From the NCBI GenBank assembly GCA_964550855.1, contig CAZKBQ010000017.1:1-64000 (forward strand): a stretch of 64,000 bases of DNA, read 5' to 3'. Every line of letters starts with the position of its first letter. Within the stretch, counting starts at the first letter, position 1. The DNA is from JAGOBP01 sp964550855. GTDB taxonomy: Bacteria; Chloroflexota; Anaerolineae; Fen-1058. The translations under genes and the position numbers were made by a program. A model generated the notes under the pieces. That model saw only the letters and a list, made by a program, of their open reading frames with translations. It made no database searches and was not told the origin of the DNA. Shown here one piece after another: positions 51,301 to 58,464 of this stretch.

Positions 51301-52456
51301 GATCGACGGCGGCCTGCGCGATCTTCGATTGTTGACGCTGGCCCAACTGCCGCGCCTTCATCAACATCGAATCCAGCGCACTCGGCTCACTCGATTGCGC
51401 CTTCACCCCCAACGTTTGATCGGGCGCAGCGGCATAAGCGGTCCCCGGCGCGATCATGCCGACGATCAAGAGGCTGACGATGGTGGCATTGAGTTTGCGG
51501 CTGACCCGCGAACGTGTGATCAAGAACACGCCGAACAGGCCGATCGAGCCGATCAGCAAGCTCAGTCCGATCGTCTCCGGCAGCGACGACGCGAGCGGGG
51601 CTGCCTTCGGATCGATCGGTGCGGCGGGCGTCTGCGTCAGCGGCGACAGATTTGGATCGAACTGTGCAGCGGGGAATTGCTCGCCAAATGAAGAGTACGT
51701 CGCGGTGCTGATCGCGTGCGCGTTGAAGCCCTCCCGGCCGCCGCGCTGCAAGGCCAGATCGAGTTTGAGCCGTTCCGGCAGGCCCGTCGGCGCAATCCAC
51801 AATTCGCCCGCGCCGCCATATTGCAGACCGTTGACCAGCAGCATGGTCCACGTCTTCTCGTCCAACTGGCCCTGCTGTTGAAGCATGAAGGCCAGCACGT
51901 CGCGGCTGTCCAGCGTAAAGGCCACGCGCTCGAATTTGCCGACGAGCGTTTCAGCCGGATCAAGCCGCTGAATGTTCTTCGCCACCGACAGCAGCAGCAA
52001 GCCGTCGCCCGTCAGTCCCGGCGTCGACGCGAAGTCGTTAAGCTTGATCCATTGATCGGCCTGGCGCTCATATACGCTGCCGTCGGCGATCAACATCTCC
52101 TTGTCGTTGGACGAAGACAGATCGGTCTGGGGTTGACGCCCCTTGAACGAGCCGTCGGTCAGCGACAGGCGCGCATGAGCGGCATCATGCACCAGCGCTT
52201 CCACCCGCAGGCTCGCTGCCTGTTCAGCGGGCGCGATCTTGCTGCCAAAGACCGGCCTCGGCACGAAGACCGTCTGCTGCACTTCGATGTCCACCCGGTA
52301 ACTGCCCACAGCGCGAGCCTGTTCCAAAGCAGAACGCAGCGCCGCCTCGGGCGAGGGCTGTTGCGCCGAGGCGCGGGGTTGGGCGAGCGTGCTGAGCGCC
52401 AACAGCAATGCGCCGCTCAACACTATCGTCGCAATCAGGCGATAGGGGCGTTTCAT
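42368..52456 (-). CDS. Giant secreted multidomain surface protein (3362 aa)
   Basis: Start ATG has GGGAGG upstream. A signal peptide (about 1-31) and a LolA-like beta domain (about 35-270) lead to a hydrophobic helix 295-315, a basic loop RSRVSRK and a second signal-like helix 322-340 ending AYAA. Next come Ca-binding TSP3-type repeats (about 388-490), beta domains and a long hydrophobic helical region (about 1025-1215). More TSP3 repeats (about 1440-1540), Ig-like domains and roughly seven FG-GAP/integrin-alpha-like repeats (about 2030-2430, DVNGDGIGDLLIGD) follow. Then come further Ig-like domains, a DOMON/CBM9-like domain (about 2735-2920) and Ig-like domains to the end. The C-terminus is MTYLYLPLIRR. 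It is probably cell-surface or secreted, binds calcium and perhaps glycans, and its function is unknown. Confidence 0.85.
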   Translation of the reverse strand: MKRPYRLIATIVLSGALLLALSTLAQPRASAQQPSPEAALRSALEQARAVGSYRVDIEVQQTVFVPRPVFGSKIAPAEQAASLRVEALVHDAAHARLSLTDGSFKGRQPQTDLSSSNDKEMLIADGSVYERQADQWIKLNDFASTPGLTGDGLLLLSVAKNIQRLDPAETLVGKFERVAFTLDSRDVLAFMLQQQGQLDEKTWTMLLVNGLQYGGAGELWIAPTGLPERLKLDLALQRGGREGFNAHAISTATYSSFGEQFPAAQFDPNLSPLTQTPAAPIDPKAAPLASSLPETIGLSLLIGSIGLFGVFLITRSRVSRKLNATIVSLLIVGMIAPGTAYAAAPDQTLGVKAQSSEPSALDSMLMKARQLGQRQQSKIAQAAVDLLEFDDDDGDGLPNGYELKLGTNPFAKDSDLDGLTDYVEVTGHQCTYGQSTINVETDPLNPDSNSDGIRDGDEFDHGQCVYTDYQARPYAWSDDNDSDGVPDSLDMSPFSKSDELGGKWNNTDKAYTTRIDGANMTFEMLGESGLAAPREVYYYEVQVRPLEAEHLQYAYKSALEWPQDDRGLIQNNYISGTSGILQIAPFLQVTIDGSDLPSVLAMTSYGISATQQSDGAYQMVLPLVPVERGGRIYALQAKVFQDRASVDNVVRWRDMRLKWAVQGDVLRPAEDGSGQMVPSPTGNYGLIVYDEGYQITGVRVSRQAGASAIVAGAYPTTTARFDAGPVALLRAGLEAQYLSGRLSLTDVYTRFNVGNTATITEHWGITHTFRVSPPESFTHLDAMMLKVNVTTTRNMLNSLYPGHNVTPTLILATEQRTATLNVDELKNVDFGNLTLNLCVKQIATSRTLKLATYKFDPTAGSLMMLKADDNPPSSPLDENPAGASGDMPYVPSAGDWTMLGLDEVLKSVQQQFDQIYGTLEQYYNDALTVLEMATTVWHQGQTAMQAIGDLNLTNITDALSDPNFYADILNLLDQYGLLNGLPAEFRQVVDFLLGVLQYPGGPGQWLEDQWNTVVSFGEDVVGGFKDFFAGDISITPASLVEFTQTAINVLTWLASIIDLDFLGDVIKVLYRLLEIFKKIQELWNTIQILVTKGTQVVSETLKAVTGELASLSGNLAFFGLIISVFASLFNLFMQIATGNLSVLGIIGVILKAIFEIALAIVLFVVATIFPIGTIVAIAIAIVKLVTSFLKDYFGKVGEVIAAFLDPIGALLDALNPDPEPLASVLGSPQVGPMQYKSFIDAPLGGLVAGDRFGFEITGTVTMSGESSALKRSRLWLQLGRYAGGEAFELCGFQILQYLIDSQQLDQAPDYTKDIAKGTCRNFYLDRERDWNYSRNDDHSKSGIYWTNKIPGLDVDLPLQFRVRDYFTTARLVVTPYKPHINGAVSTDIALTGKQTWENCGILGLDCDVWDEPVNTPPSVSYVYFDILPRTLTQLWTWDELINHDPDGDDLGGNIDQGVFGIDNGLCGFSNTHLTWSSDLSGPHDLLSDRFELFEYESSPCKYDTDGDGLSDDQEFVLGTLPNKADTDKDGLTDGEEVAKWHPSGLSLVAPWRVEMNGAYPGLPNPAAFPNPRLANADKDGRSDKKEREQKSSPNAFNLEKVTISISQELVYGGGTRIKANSYPWQGDQTLAQTPVLTVALPIAFNNVSTSAKLLPVNINPQLNQASPIGGLPPNSYGWAFTPLSLNRQFSTTITGLPAMIPPGVVTVTAQLNYVESGISRVVTDAVELLINRGGPIISTTLPTSGSIQSALYSPIRLQGSADDPEGVSAVQVCVKTTTVCNAPDWKSAVVGSLYQSGWYYDFTPPADGTYYLFVRGYDNYGVLGPVAGPIVFYADSTIPAGGTFNIKPLQFVSTTFSIESLAAFTVTGRMTETTGGAYVSGLGNAQVLAQHITLSGTEYLRGVSQLSNPGGTTSAFSTTFSLPAGPTGKASPSAQGLYLLNLGAVDRAGNVRSNSDSTYVLIDDDPPFTFIRPPQTISTTSINLGGRADDTALNGARNTAPAYPVSQTLSNRDTAFLVDAPGGTRSQGQIVGDLNGDTINDVVTINFVAAKPIEVGVFFGKPNGYTATLDYSQADVRMFGEVDFTGPYTWTPSVAVNAPGLFDVNGDGIGDLLIGDPNVNAGRGRAYLLLGRRTWPASISLSSGADWRISPTTTLAFGGSVASGGDLDGDGLSDLLIGAASEGTAYEPVYVYFGRERGVPATFSRIYGRVCLIPPCTPPLMPNIAGVGDTNGDGLSDFLMATNQIVSLINGRARSEWPASGIASSYAIARLQGDGQQQRVSAVGDVNGDGLRDMLIGDPQPLPSRVYVMFGRRPENPYLPTQPLSTTADISFRELVGAVRYPPLGLGLAPLGDLDRDGKDDFAFGMVGLQGGAAIVLSGQTPWLRDMSPFSATMFIYGTALSQLAGGYLSSGDIDGNGLRDLMVGAPGTNSSFLHRAKLPFMLPSGVARVEVGVTGPITNPNLPYTATLPTAWQVATLGIPNASITPLSATLTFGAEGDYRVYARATDRAGNQLPDRSWFIGESFVNRSAVAIPTISGTMNTPALFREGFLRVNISGTLISPNPIQAFRTFDGERWTRQPLSFTAPGPWFDESNIERSDQRTITFRSVARDAFGNTTHAYRQVPTDTLIARPVISGNLQGDTWYTNITPTLVITWNPIVDANPVTGYAVIDQISNTVPTSVVGVNQVSRVLDAPGAWYAHVRVQDSAGNQRVVHDGPYLINRFRTPSAILPDGLLDFASSEYTEGMFATYDPYAALKPALMLATWDANKLYLGFTGNGWNQEKRLAIYLDTKAGGSTSSLGPTMPGGEATHTLPFAADYALVISGMPTHTIYSNTGAGWVVSPTNASYAVTNEDTEIVFDRAGIGATAGVPVSMLAYVAVSDGVGAIIPSGARISTMQIITGPITFPDRVYWPSLANGYPSVASDLPTQWIAPLVEIDPGFKTQLIPNEVATLTIRIDNPDILPYSTRPMTVSLGQAPALMNFVNLIGGASCQSCPANSREWVLNVNVNPGVTRFVTLTVKALTPSATGVFSVPVSATLAYQGLPNLPQPPATTAYAIDNSVGKAKFGGLGPIVLAPPGQFKLPLYIDLGNAFLSCKAQTLSIDKGSGFSLLGALGAVQSVTHTLPGGYNQLWTLRVQADNGKISTDTVTVQTDGVVPSVQFTPTLVITKAIGLLKGLASDNSGFLSSVEVSLNGKPFKKALLLGDGSVLMNAAQPAAPNAPQAGPVTWAVPIDASHTDGEPLQVVARAVDAAGNVGPHSAPITIMLDTTGPGVTVVSTGAIISGTIGDGSGVAEVAVSLDGGATYQPAVLNGGNWSFDRSTWAGGPPIAYALIRARDVYGNESQTMIVLDMTYLYLPLIRR

Positions 52457-52488
52457 GGCTTCCTCCCTTTGAGAGCTGTGATGAAGGG

Positions 52489-52517
52489 AGTATACGGGTC
52501 AACCGGCCCGGCGTCAT
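52489..52517 (-). promoter_or_regulatory. Promoter for the 3362-residue protein gene
   Basis: On the minus strand ATGACG (52517-52512), 17 nt, TATACT (52494-52489), with the start codon about 33 nt further. It lacks the ECF-type motif found at 60188 and 62491. Confidence 0.6.
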
Positions 52518-52565
52518 GCGCCAAAAGACACATTCGGCGGTTGATTTACCCCTGCACCACTCACC

Positions 52566-52593
52566 CCTCGCGCGGTAGGCTGGCCGCGCGAGG
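52566..52593 (-). terminator. GC-rich hairpin between the giant genes
   Basis: Perfect 10-bp stem CCTCGCGCGG / CCGCGCGAGG with an 8-nt loop, downstream of the second hairpin at 52613-52655. No U-run on the minus strand. Confidence 0.4.
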
Positions 52594-52612
52594 CTTTGAA
52601 CCACGGCGAACA

Positions 52613-52655
52613 ACGGAGGGCACAGAGCAGACCTTGGATGCTCCGTGCCCTCCGT
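52613..52655 (-). terminator. CCACGGAG-type hairpin after the second giant gene
   Basis: ACGGAGGGCACAGAGC (52613-52628) pairs with GCTCCGTGCCCTCCGT (52640-52655), one mismatch, 11-nt loop. It starts 9 nt after the stop codon of the 1840-residue protein gene, the same placement as the hairpin at 42298. Confidence 0.5.
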
Positions 52656-52663
52656 CGTCGACA

Positions 52664-55600
52664 TCATCTCATAAGCAGCGGCAGATACAGATACATCAGA
52701 TTCGGCACTGACTCATAGTTCAGCGTGACGGTGATGGTGTGCGGGCTGCCCGACACGCCCGGCGACGTGACGGTGATGTGGCCGGTGTACGTGCCCAGCG
52801 CCAGCCCGGTGAAATCGGCGCTCACGTCCAACTGCTGCGGCGCCGCGCCCGACGTCGGCGTCACGTTGAGCCACGCGGCGTCTTTCGTGACGGTGTAGTT
52901 CAGCGTGCCGCCGCCCACATTGGTCACCCACGTCGATTTGACGCCCGGCAGCGGACTGTAGTCGTTGACGGTGAAGCCCATGCTGACCGAGCCGACGTTG
53001 AGGATGGGCGTGGGAATGGGATGGCTGGCCGCGTTCAACGGATCGGTCCCGGCGTTGAGCTCGGTCAGGTCGGTGTAGCCGTCGCCGTCGGTATCGCCGG
53101 CGCGCGGATTGGTGCCGTGGTGATACTCGTCGAGGTTCGACAGGCCGTCGCTGTCCACGTCGATGTTGGCGTCGCTGGCGTCCAGCGGATTGAGTTGATA
53201 CTGCTGTTCCCACGCATTGGGCAGGCCGTCGCGATCGTAGTCGGGGATCACCGTCACCGTGATCGAGCGCGAGCCGCTCAGCGCATTGGCGTCCACCTGC
53301 AGCGTGATGGTGTTGACGCCCACCGCCGTGAGCGGCGCCGTGATGGTGCGGGTGTTGCCCACGGTGACGTTGTTGAGCTGCCACGTAAACGCCCCGGCGT
53401 TTTCGCCGCTGCTCGTCAACGAGCCACCTTCCAGATCGATCACTTCGCCTTCGGCCAGCGTCGCGCCGTTTTCGGGCGAGAGGATCAGCGCGGTGGGCGC
53501 CTGCGCCGTCAGCGCGAAGGCGTTGGACGTGGCGAAGGCAGTGTTGAAGCCGTCGCTGGCGCGCACGCGCACTTTGGCGGTATTGGTCGCGGTCACGTAG
53601 CCCGGCTTCCACTCGTAGCTATTGCCGATGATCTTGGGATTGATCTTCAGCCACGTTGCGCCGTTGTCGGCCGAGTAGTCGAGCGCGAATTGCAGCGGGT
53701 CGCCGTCGAGGTCGTTGGCCGTCCACGTCACGTTGAGGGGCGACGCGGCGTTGAACGTGCCGCCGTTGGGCGCAGTCAGGTTGATCGTCGGCGCGTGGGC
53801 GCTGACCGTCTTCGACCATAGCACCACATTGTCGTGAACGATCTCGGCCTTCACGGCGTTATCAGGGAACGGCACGCGCAGGTTGAACAGCGAGATCGGG
53901 TTGGTGCCGTGATCGGCCTGCCCGGGCTGATGCGCGTCGTGATACAGGCCGGTGTCGTGCGGCGTCAGTGCGTCTTCTTCCAGCGCAAAGAGCTGATCGT
54001 GCAGCACGCTGTTATCGGCCGCGCGGATGATCAGGTGATGGGTGCCATTCGACACTGGCGGCGTGACCTCGCCATCGTTCACGGCCACGTAGGATAGCGA
54101 AGTGGTTACGGTGCCCGATAGATCGATCTGGCCGTTAAGGTGGAAGGTGCGCGTGACGTCGCTGGCAACCGTCGGGGCAGCTGGTCCGATCGGGGTGTTG
54201 GACGCCCCCTGCGCGGCGTAGCCGTAGCAGCCGCCGCCGCCACACAACTGATCGAGGAAGTTGCGATAGTCATACGGCTCGATCACGGTGTTGAAGTTGT
54301 TGCGGTTGGGCGCGTACGAGATGATCGATTTGGCGGTGTCGGTCTGATTGTTCCCGGCGCTGACCGAGCACGACGCCGTGAACATCGCCTTCGGCGCATC
54401 GGCCCCGAACAGCATGACCACCTTTCGATTTGGATCGCCCGTGGCATCGTCCAGCGCCTGCCGGAAGGTGCGCGAGGTGCTGCACAGGCTGAAGTCATTG
54501 CCCCAGCGGCCTTCGTTGTACTTGCTGTGATTGTCCTCGCCGGGCACGTTGCTGGACTGGTAGTTGGGCGCGTCCGAATCGACGAAGCCGAAGGCGTGCA
54601 TGACCTCGTGCGCGATGTAGCGCCCGCCTAAATTGGTCTGGTTGATGGCGACGACGGTGCGCCAGCTGGGGCTGCCAATGCCGCCGCCGCTCTTGTCGGC
54701 GATGTTGTTTTGATCGATGAAAGCCACCGCCCACGTCTTGCCGCCGGGATCGAGATAGTCATCGACCAGCTCGCGCGCGGCTTCGTGATTGCTGTTGTCG
54801 CCGCCGATTTTGATCTTGTCGGGATAGCTGTACCAGATGGGCGTGGAGTGCAGCCAGCTGTAGCGCCCGCCTGTGGCCCAACCGTCCTGCTGCGGATAGA
54901 TGCGCGCCACCGCCGCAAAGTTGGCGTACTTGGTCTGCTCGTAATTCGGATCCTGCTCGCCGGCCGTATCACCGGTGACCATCATGGTGATGATGTGCCG
55001 CCGCACGTTGGCCGTGTCCACAAAGTTGAACTTGCTCTTGGGCAGGTTGATGGTCAGCACATCGATGTTGTTGTTGCGCAGCACCACGTCCACGCTGTCA
55101 AAGTATTGCAGCGTCGAAACATAGGGCAGGTGCAGATCGTCCAGTTTGTAGGCCACATCGGCGATGTCCAGCGGCGCGACCAGGCTGACGGCGTCGCCCA
55201 CCGAGAAGCCGGGCGCTATTGACGGCAGGGTTCGGCCGCCCGGATAATTGGTTACACCGCCGCTCAGGGTGAAGCCGCCCGTGAATTTCCACGTCAACGA
55301 GGCGCGTGTGATTTGCGCCTTACCGCAGCCGGTGGCTGAGGCAGCCAACTGCACCAGCGTGCGCTTGCCCCAGATCAACCGCTCACCTTCGAGGGCCTGC
55401 TGCACTTTGGTCTGGCTCACGTTAATCGTCGCCACCGACAGCCCCTGGGCGGCGATGACTTGATTGTTGTTGAGCAACCGCACGCGCACCTGTCCGCTGG
55501 TGTCGCCGGGGCGGATGAATGTGCGCACCTGCGTGGGATCGGTCGCGTCGGCAATGCGTTCCGCGCCGCTGCCAATCTTCACGTAGGCGGCCGCGCTGCC

Positions 55601-58186
55601 GTCGAGGAAACCCAGGCCGCTGATCTTCAGTTCCGATCCGGCGCTGAGGCAGGTGGTGTCGAGGCCGGTGATCTTGGGCATCAACTGGAAGGTCGCCGCG
55701 CTCAACGGCGACTTAAGCCCGTTGGCTTCCACCTGCAACTTGCCGCTATTCGCCAACGCCGGCACTTTCACCGCGATCGACGTGGTCGTCACCGAGATTA
55801 CTTCAGCCGCCAAACTTGTGATGTGATTTGAGCCGGTTGGGAACTTGACGACGTTGAACTCCGGCCCGCGATCGTCGAAGTTGCTGCCGTTGATGATCAC
55901 GGTGGCGCCGGGCGTGGCCGAGATGGGCGAGAACGACGAAATCGCCGGGACGAGAGAGCCGATCGGGCTGGTGATGACCCCGCGCACCGCCAGCGACGCA
56001 TTGCCCTGCACCCACGTCCGATCGGCATCGGCGGCGACATCGGCCAAGCGATGTGAATCGAGCGCGGTTTCAGGCGCGCGGAAGGTGCGCCATGTCGTGC
56101 CTTGCCGCAGCACCAGGCCGCCCGCCGTGGTCGTCCAGATGCGGCCGGCGGGATCAGCCGTGATGCGCAGCGTCTGCGTGTGCGGTACGTAAGCGGTGGT
56201 ACTGTACACCGTCCACGTGCTGCTCACCGAGTTGGACACGGCCACGCCGCCGCCATACGTGGACACCCACATATTACCGGCAGCATCGTTGGTGAGGCCG
56301 GTGATTTGATTGGCGGGCAGGCCGTTGGCCGTGGTGTAATTGATCCACGCCGTGTTGCCGCCGGTTGGATTGTAAACGCTGAGGCCGGTCGCCGTGCCGA
56401 TCCACAAGCGATCGGCGCTGTCACGCGCCAACGCCAGAACGATGTTGCCCGCGATCGGCGAAGTGCCTGTCGTAAAGGTGAGCCAGTAGCCGGCCTCGGC
56501 GCGCATGGCCAGGCCGTTATTCGTGCCCGCCCAGATGCGGCCCAGCTGATCGGACAGCAGCGCGTTCACGCCGTTGTTCGGCAGACCGCTCGCCGTGGTG
56601 TACGGCGTAAAGGTGGCGTTATCGTAATCGTACACGCCGCTGCCGGCGGTGCCGATCCACAAGTGATTGTTGGCATCGCGCGCGAAGCTCGTCACGTAAC
56701 TGGCGTTGCCGGGGATCGTCGTGGTGGTGAACACCCCGCCGTCGGTGTAGGCGATCTTCGACGTGCCGCCAATCCATGTGCGGGTGGCTTCGTTGAAGAT
56801 CGATTGCGGCGTTTCGCCGTTGGGCACATTGCTGATGCGCAGCCAGTTGGGCGAATGCACGCTGAAGGCGTTGAGGCTGTTGTGTCCCCACCACACCGCT
56901 TCGCCCACGGCCAGCACGACGCGCATATCGTTGCTCAACACCGGCGACGAACTGGTGGTGTAGAACTTCCACGTGCCGTTGTCGTACACCACGCCGCCGC
57001 CGTTGGAGCCGCGCAGCGCCATCCAGATGCGCCCGGCATAATCTTCGCTGAGATCAAACACGTCGTTGTTGGGCAGGCCCGGCGAGGTGGAGTTGTAGCG
57101 CGTCCAGAAAACGAGCGGGATGGGACTGCTGGTGGCGGTGCGCACACACACCCCGGCCGGAATATCGACGTTGGGCGCATTGACCTGGGCGGGGACGATG
57201 TCAACCGGGCTGAACCACACCCGGTGCTGGCGATCGACGATAACGCGCCTGGGATAACTAAAGAGGCACGAGCCGCCGCCGAAGCTGTTGCTGAAGGTGG
57301 TGCCGTTCCACGAGGTGAGGCCGCCATAGTTGGCAAACCACGTGGTCGTCGTCGCGCCGTTGATGTCGACGGCTACATCGTACACGATGTTGCTGGGCAA
57401 ACCGCTGCCGGTGTTGATGACGGTCCACGTGGGAATGGGCCGGGTCGGCAGGTATCTGGCCGCGCCGGAGTTGGTGCTGATCCAGATGTAGTCGAGGCCG
57501 TTGGGATCGATGACGGCGGTCAGGCGATTGATGGAATTGCTGGGCAGCGGTGAATTCGACGTGGTGTAAGTGATCCACGTGCCGCTGCTCAGGCTGTAAA
57601 CGCTGATGCCGGAGCCGCTGGTGCCGATCCACAGCTGGCTGCCCAGCACCGCCAGCGCCGAGACGTTGTTGCTGACCAGCCCACCCGGCGTGGCCGTGAT
57701 GGATGTCCAGCCGTAAATGCCCGACGCATTGGGGCCGTACACGCGCAGACCCAGCCCGCTCAAGGCCGCAAACAGGCGGCCATCGGGCGCATAAGCTATC
57801 GCCGTCACGCCCTGCGCGCCGGCCTGCAGCGTGTGCGTGATCCAGAAGCCGCTGAGCGGCGGCGTCGCGCCTTCAAACTGCGCGGGCACTTCCGATTGAC
57901 GCGGCGACAGCAGTTGACGGCCGGCTTCCGTGCCATACACCGTCTGCCAATTTGGATTCGCTTGATCGACGACGACGGCTTGATCGGGTGCAGGTGCTCG
58001 ATCGAGTGCGGCATCGGCCACCGGGCCGCTGACGACGCGAGACTCGTCAAGACCCGATCGATCCGGTGGCGCGATTGTGGACTGATCTTGCGCTCGAGCC
58101 ACGCCCACGAATTGCAGCGGGCTGCTGAGCAAGGCCAATACTAATAAGCAGTACAACACGACGCGACGCGACGACGGCGCATTCAT
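52664..58186 (-). CDS. Giant secreted propeller-metallopeptidase protein (1840 aa)
   Basis: A signal peptide (about 1-33, cleavage near ARAQ) is followed by repeated two-component-regulator-type propeller blades (about residues 115-720). Typical blades read LWIGTSGSGISVY, GLPSNIVYDV and NHLWIGTAGSGVY. Next are IPT/TIG-like domains (about 740-930) and a region with a zinc site H1193-E-V-M-H1197-A-F-G-F-V-D1203. This fits the metzincin-like HExxHxxGxxD pattern, where Asp is the third ligand. Ig-like domains, TSP3-type repeats (DYDRDGLPN, DVDSDGLSN, DTDGDGYTD) and a BACON-like domain lead to the C-terminus LMYLYLPLLMR. GGGGAGG precedes the ATG. It is probably an exported peptidase or adhesin; activity is unproven. 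Confidence 0.82.
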   Translation of the reverse strand: MNAPSSRRVVLYCLLVLALLSSPLQFVGVARAQDQSTIAPPDRSGLDESRVVSGPVADAALDRAPAPDQAVVVDQANPNWQTVYGTEAGRQLLSPRQSEVPAQFEGATPPLSGFWITHTLQAGAQGVTAIAYAPDGRLFAALSGLGLRVYGPNASGIYGWTSITATPGGLVSNNVSALAVLGSQLWIGTSGSGISVYSLSSGTWITYTTSNSPLPSNSINRLTAVIDPNGLDYIWISTNSGAARYLPTRPIPTWTVINTGSGLPSNIVYDVAVDINGATTTTWFANYGGLTSWNGTTFSNSFGGGSCLFSYPRRVIVDRQHRVWFSPVDIVPAQVNAPNVDIPAGVCVRTATSSPIPLVFWTRYNSTSPGLPNNDVFDLSEDYAGRIWMALRGSNGGGVVYDNGTWKFYTTSSSPVLSNDMRVVLAVGEAVWWGHNSLNAFSVHSPNWLRISNVPNGETPQSIFNEATRTWIGGTSKIAYTDGGVFTTTTIPGNASYVTSFARDANNHLWIGTAGSGVYDYDNATFTPYTTASGLPNNGVNALLSDQLGRIWAGTNNGLAMRAEAGYWLTFTTGTSPIAGNIVLALARDSADRLWIGTATGLSVYNPTGGNTAWINYTTANGLPANQITGLTNDAAGNMWVSTYGGGVAVSNSVSSTWTVYSTTAYVPHTQTLRITADPAGRIWTTTAGGLVLRQGTTWRTFRAPETALDSHRLADVAADADRTWVQGNASLAVRGVITSPIGSLVPAISSFSPISATPGATVIINGSNFDDRGPEFNVVKFPTGSNHITSLAAEVISVTTTSIAVKVPALANSGKLQVEANGLKSPLSAATFQLMPKITGLDTTCLSAGSELKISGLGFLDGSAAAYVKIGSGAERIADATDPTQVRTFIRPGDTSGQVRVRLLNNNQVIAAQGLSVATINVSQTKVQQALEGERLIWGKRTLVQLAASATGCGKAQITRASLTWKFTGGFTLSGGVTNYPGGRTLPSIAPGFSVGDAVSLVAPLDIADVAYKLDDLHLPYVSTLQYFDSVDVVLRNNNIDVLTINLPKSKFNFVDTANVRRHIITMMVTGDTAGEQDPNYEQTKYANFAAVARIYPQQDGWATGGRYSWLHSTPIWYSYPDKIKIGGDNSNHEAARELVDDYLDPGGKTWAVAFIDQNNIADKSGGGIGSPSWRTVVAINQTNLGGRYIAHEVMHAFGFVDSDAPNYQSSNVPGEDNHSKYNEGRWGNDFSLCSTSRTFRQALDDATGDPNRKVVMLFGADAPKAMFTASCSVSAGNNQTDTAKSIISYAPNRNNFNTVIEPYDYRNFLDQLCGGGGCYGYAAQGASNTPIGPAAPTVASDVTRTFHLNGQIDLSGTVTTSLSYVAVNDGEVTPPVSNGTHHLIIRAADNSVLHDQLFALEEDALTPHDTGLYHDAHQPGQADHGTNPISLFNLRVPFPDNAVKAEIVHDNVVLWSKTVSAHAPTINLTAPNGGTFNAASPLNVTWTANDLDGDPLQFALDYSADNGATWLKINPKIIGNSYEWKPGYVTATNTAKVRVRASDGFNTAFATSNAFALTAQAPTALILSPENGATLAEGEVIDLEGGSLTSSGENAGAFTWQLNNVTVGNTRTITAPLTAVGVNTITLQVDANALSGSRSITVTVIPDYDRDGLPNAWEQQYQLNPLDASDANIDVDSDGLSNLDEYHHGTNPRAGDTDGDGYTDLTELNAGTDPLNAASHPIPTPILNVGSVSMGFTVNDYSPLPGVKSTWVTNVGGGTLNYTVTKDAAWLNVTPTSGAAPQQLDVSADFTGLALGTYTGHITVTSPGVSGSPHTITVTLNYESVPNLMYLYLPLLMR

Positions 58187-58464
58187 CCTTGCCTCCCCTG
58201 GCTATAGTGTTGCGCTTAGTGTACCGCCGGCCTTGCCCGAAAATGTGACTTTTCTTGTCAATTTTCGCTGAGGAGCGAGTATATCGGAGTTGGAAGGGAC
58301 TGTCTGTAGCAATTCCCGTTAGAATCGGTCAGAACTGTGTTTCTGATCGAGGTCGAATTGGCTGCGCGCCAACGTGACGGGGCAGCCTTCGACACAACGC
58401 GGCTGGCGGGGCAGCATCGGTCCACTGGACGAGGGTGGTTGGCCTGGCGCTGATGTCTTGCCGA

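Noticed and set aside
49535..51691. 718-codon open frame opposite the giant gene
   Set aside because: Antisense to conserved TSP3 and beta domains; composition of a reversed frame and no start signal.
58256..58261. TTGACA upstream of the 1840-residue protein gene as a promoter
   Set aside because: No acceptable -10 lies 15-19 nt downstream, so no promoter is called for this gene.
58187..58464. Possible small gene between the DUF5667 and giant genes
   Set aside because: Open frames here are short, overlap the end of the DUF5667 gene and have no ribosome site; the stretch appears to hold only the undefined upstream region of the giant gene.
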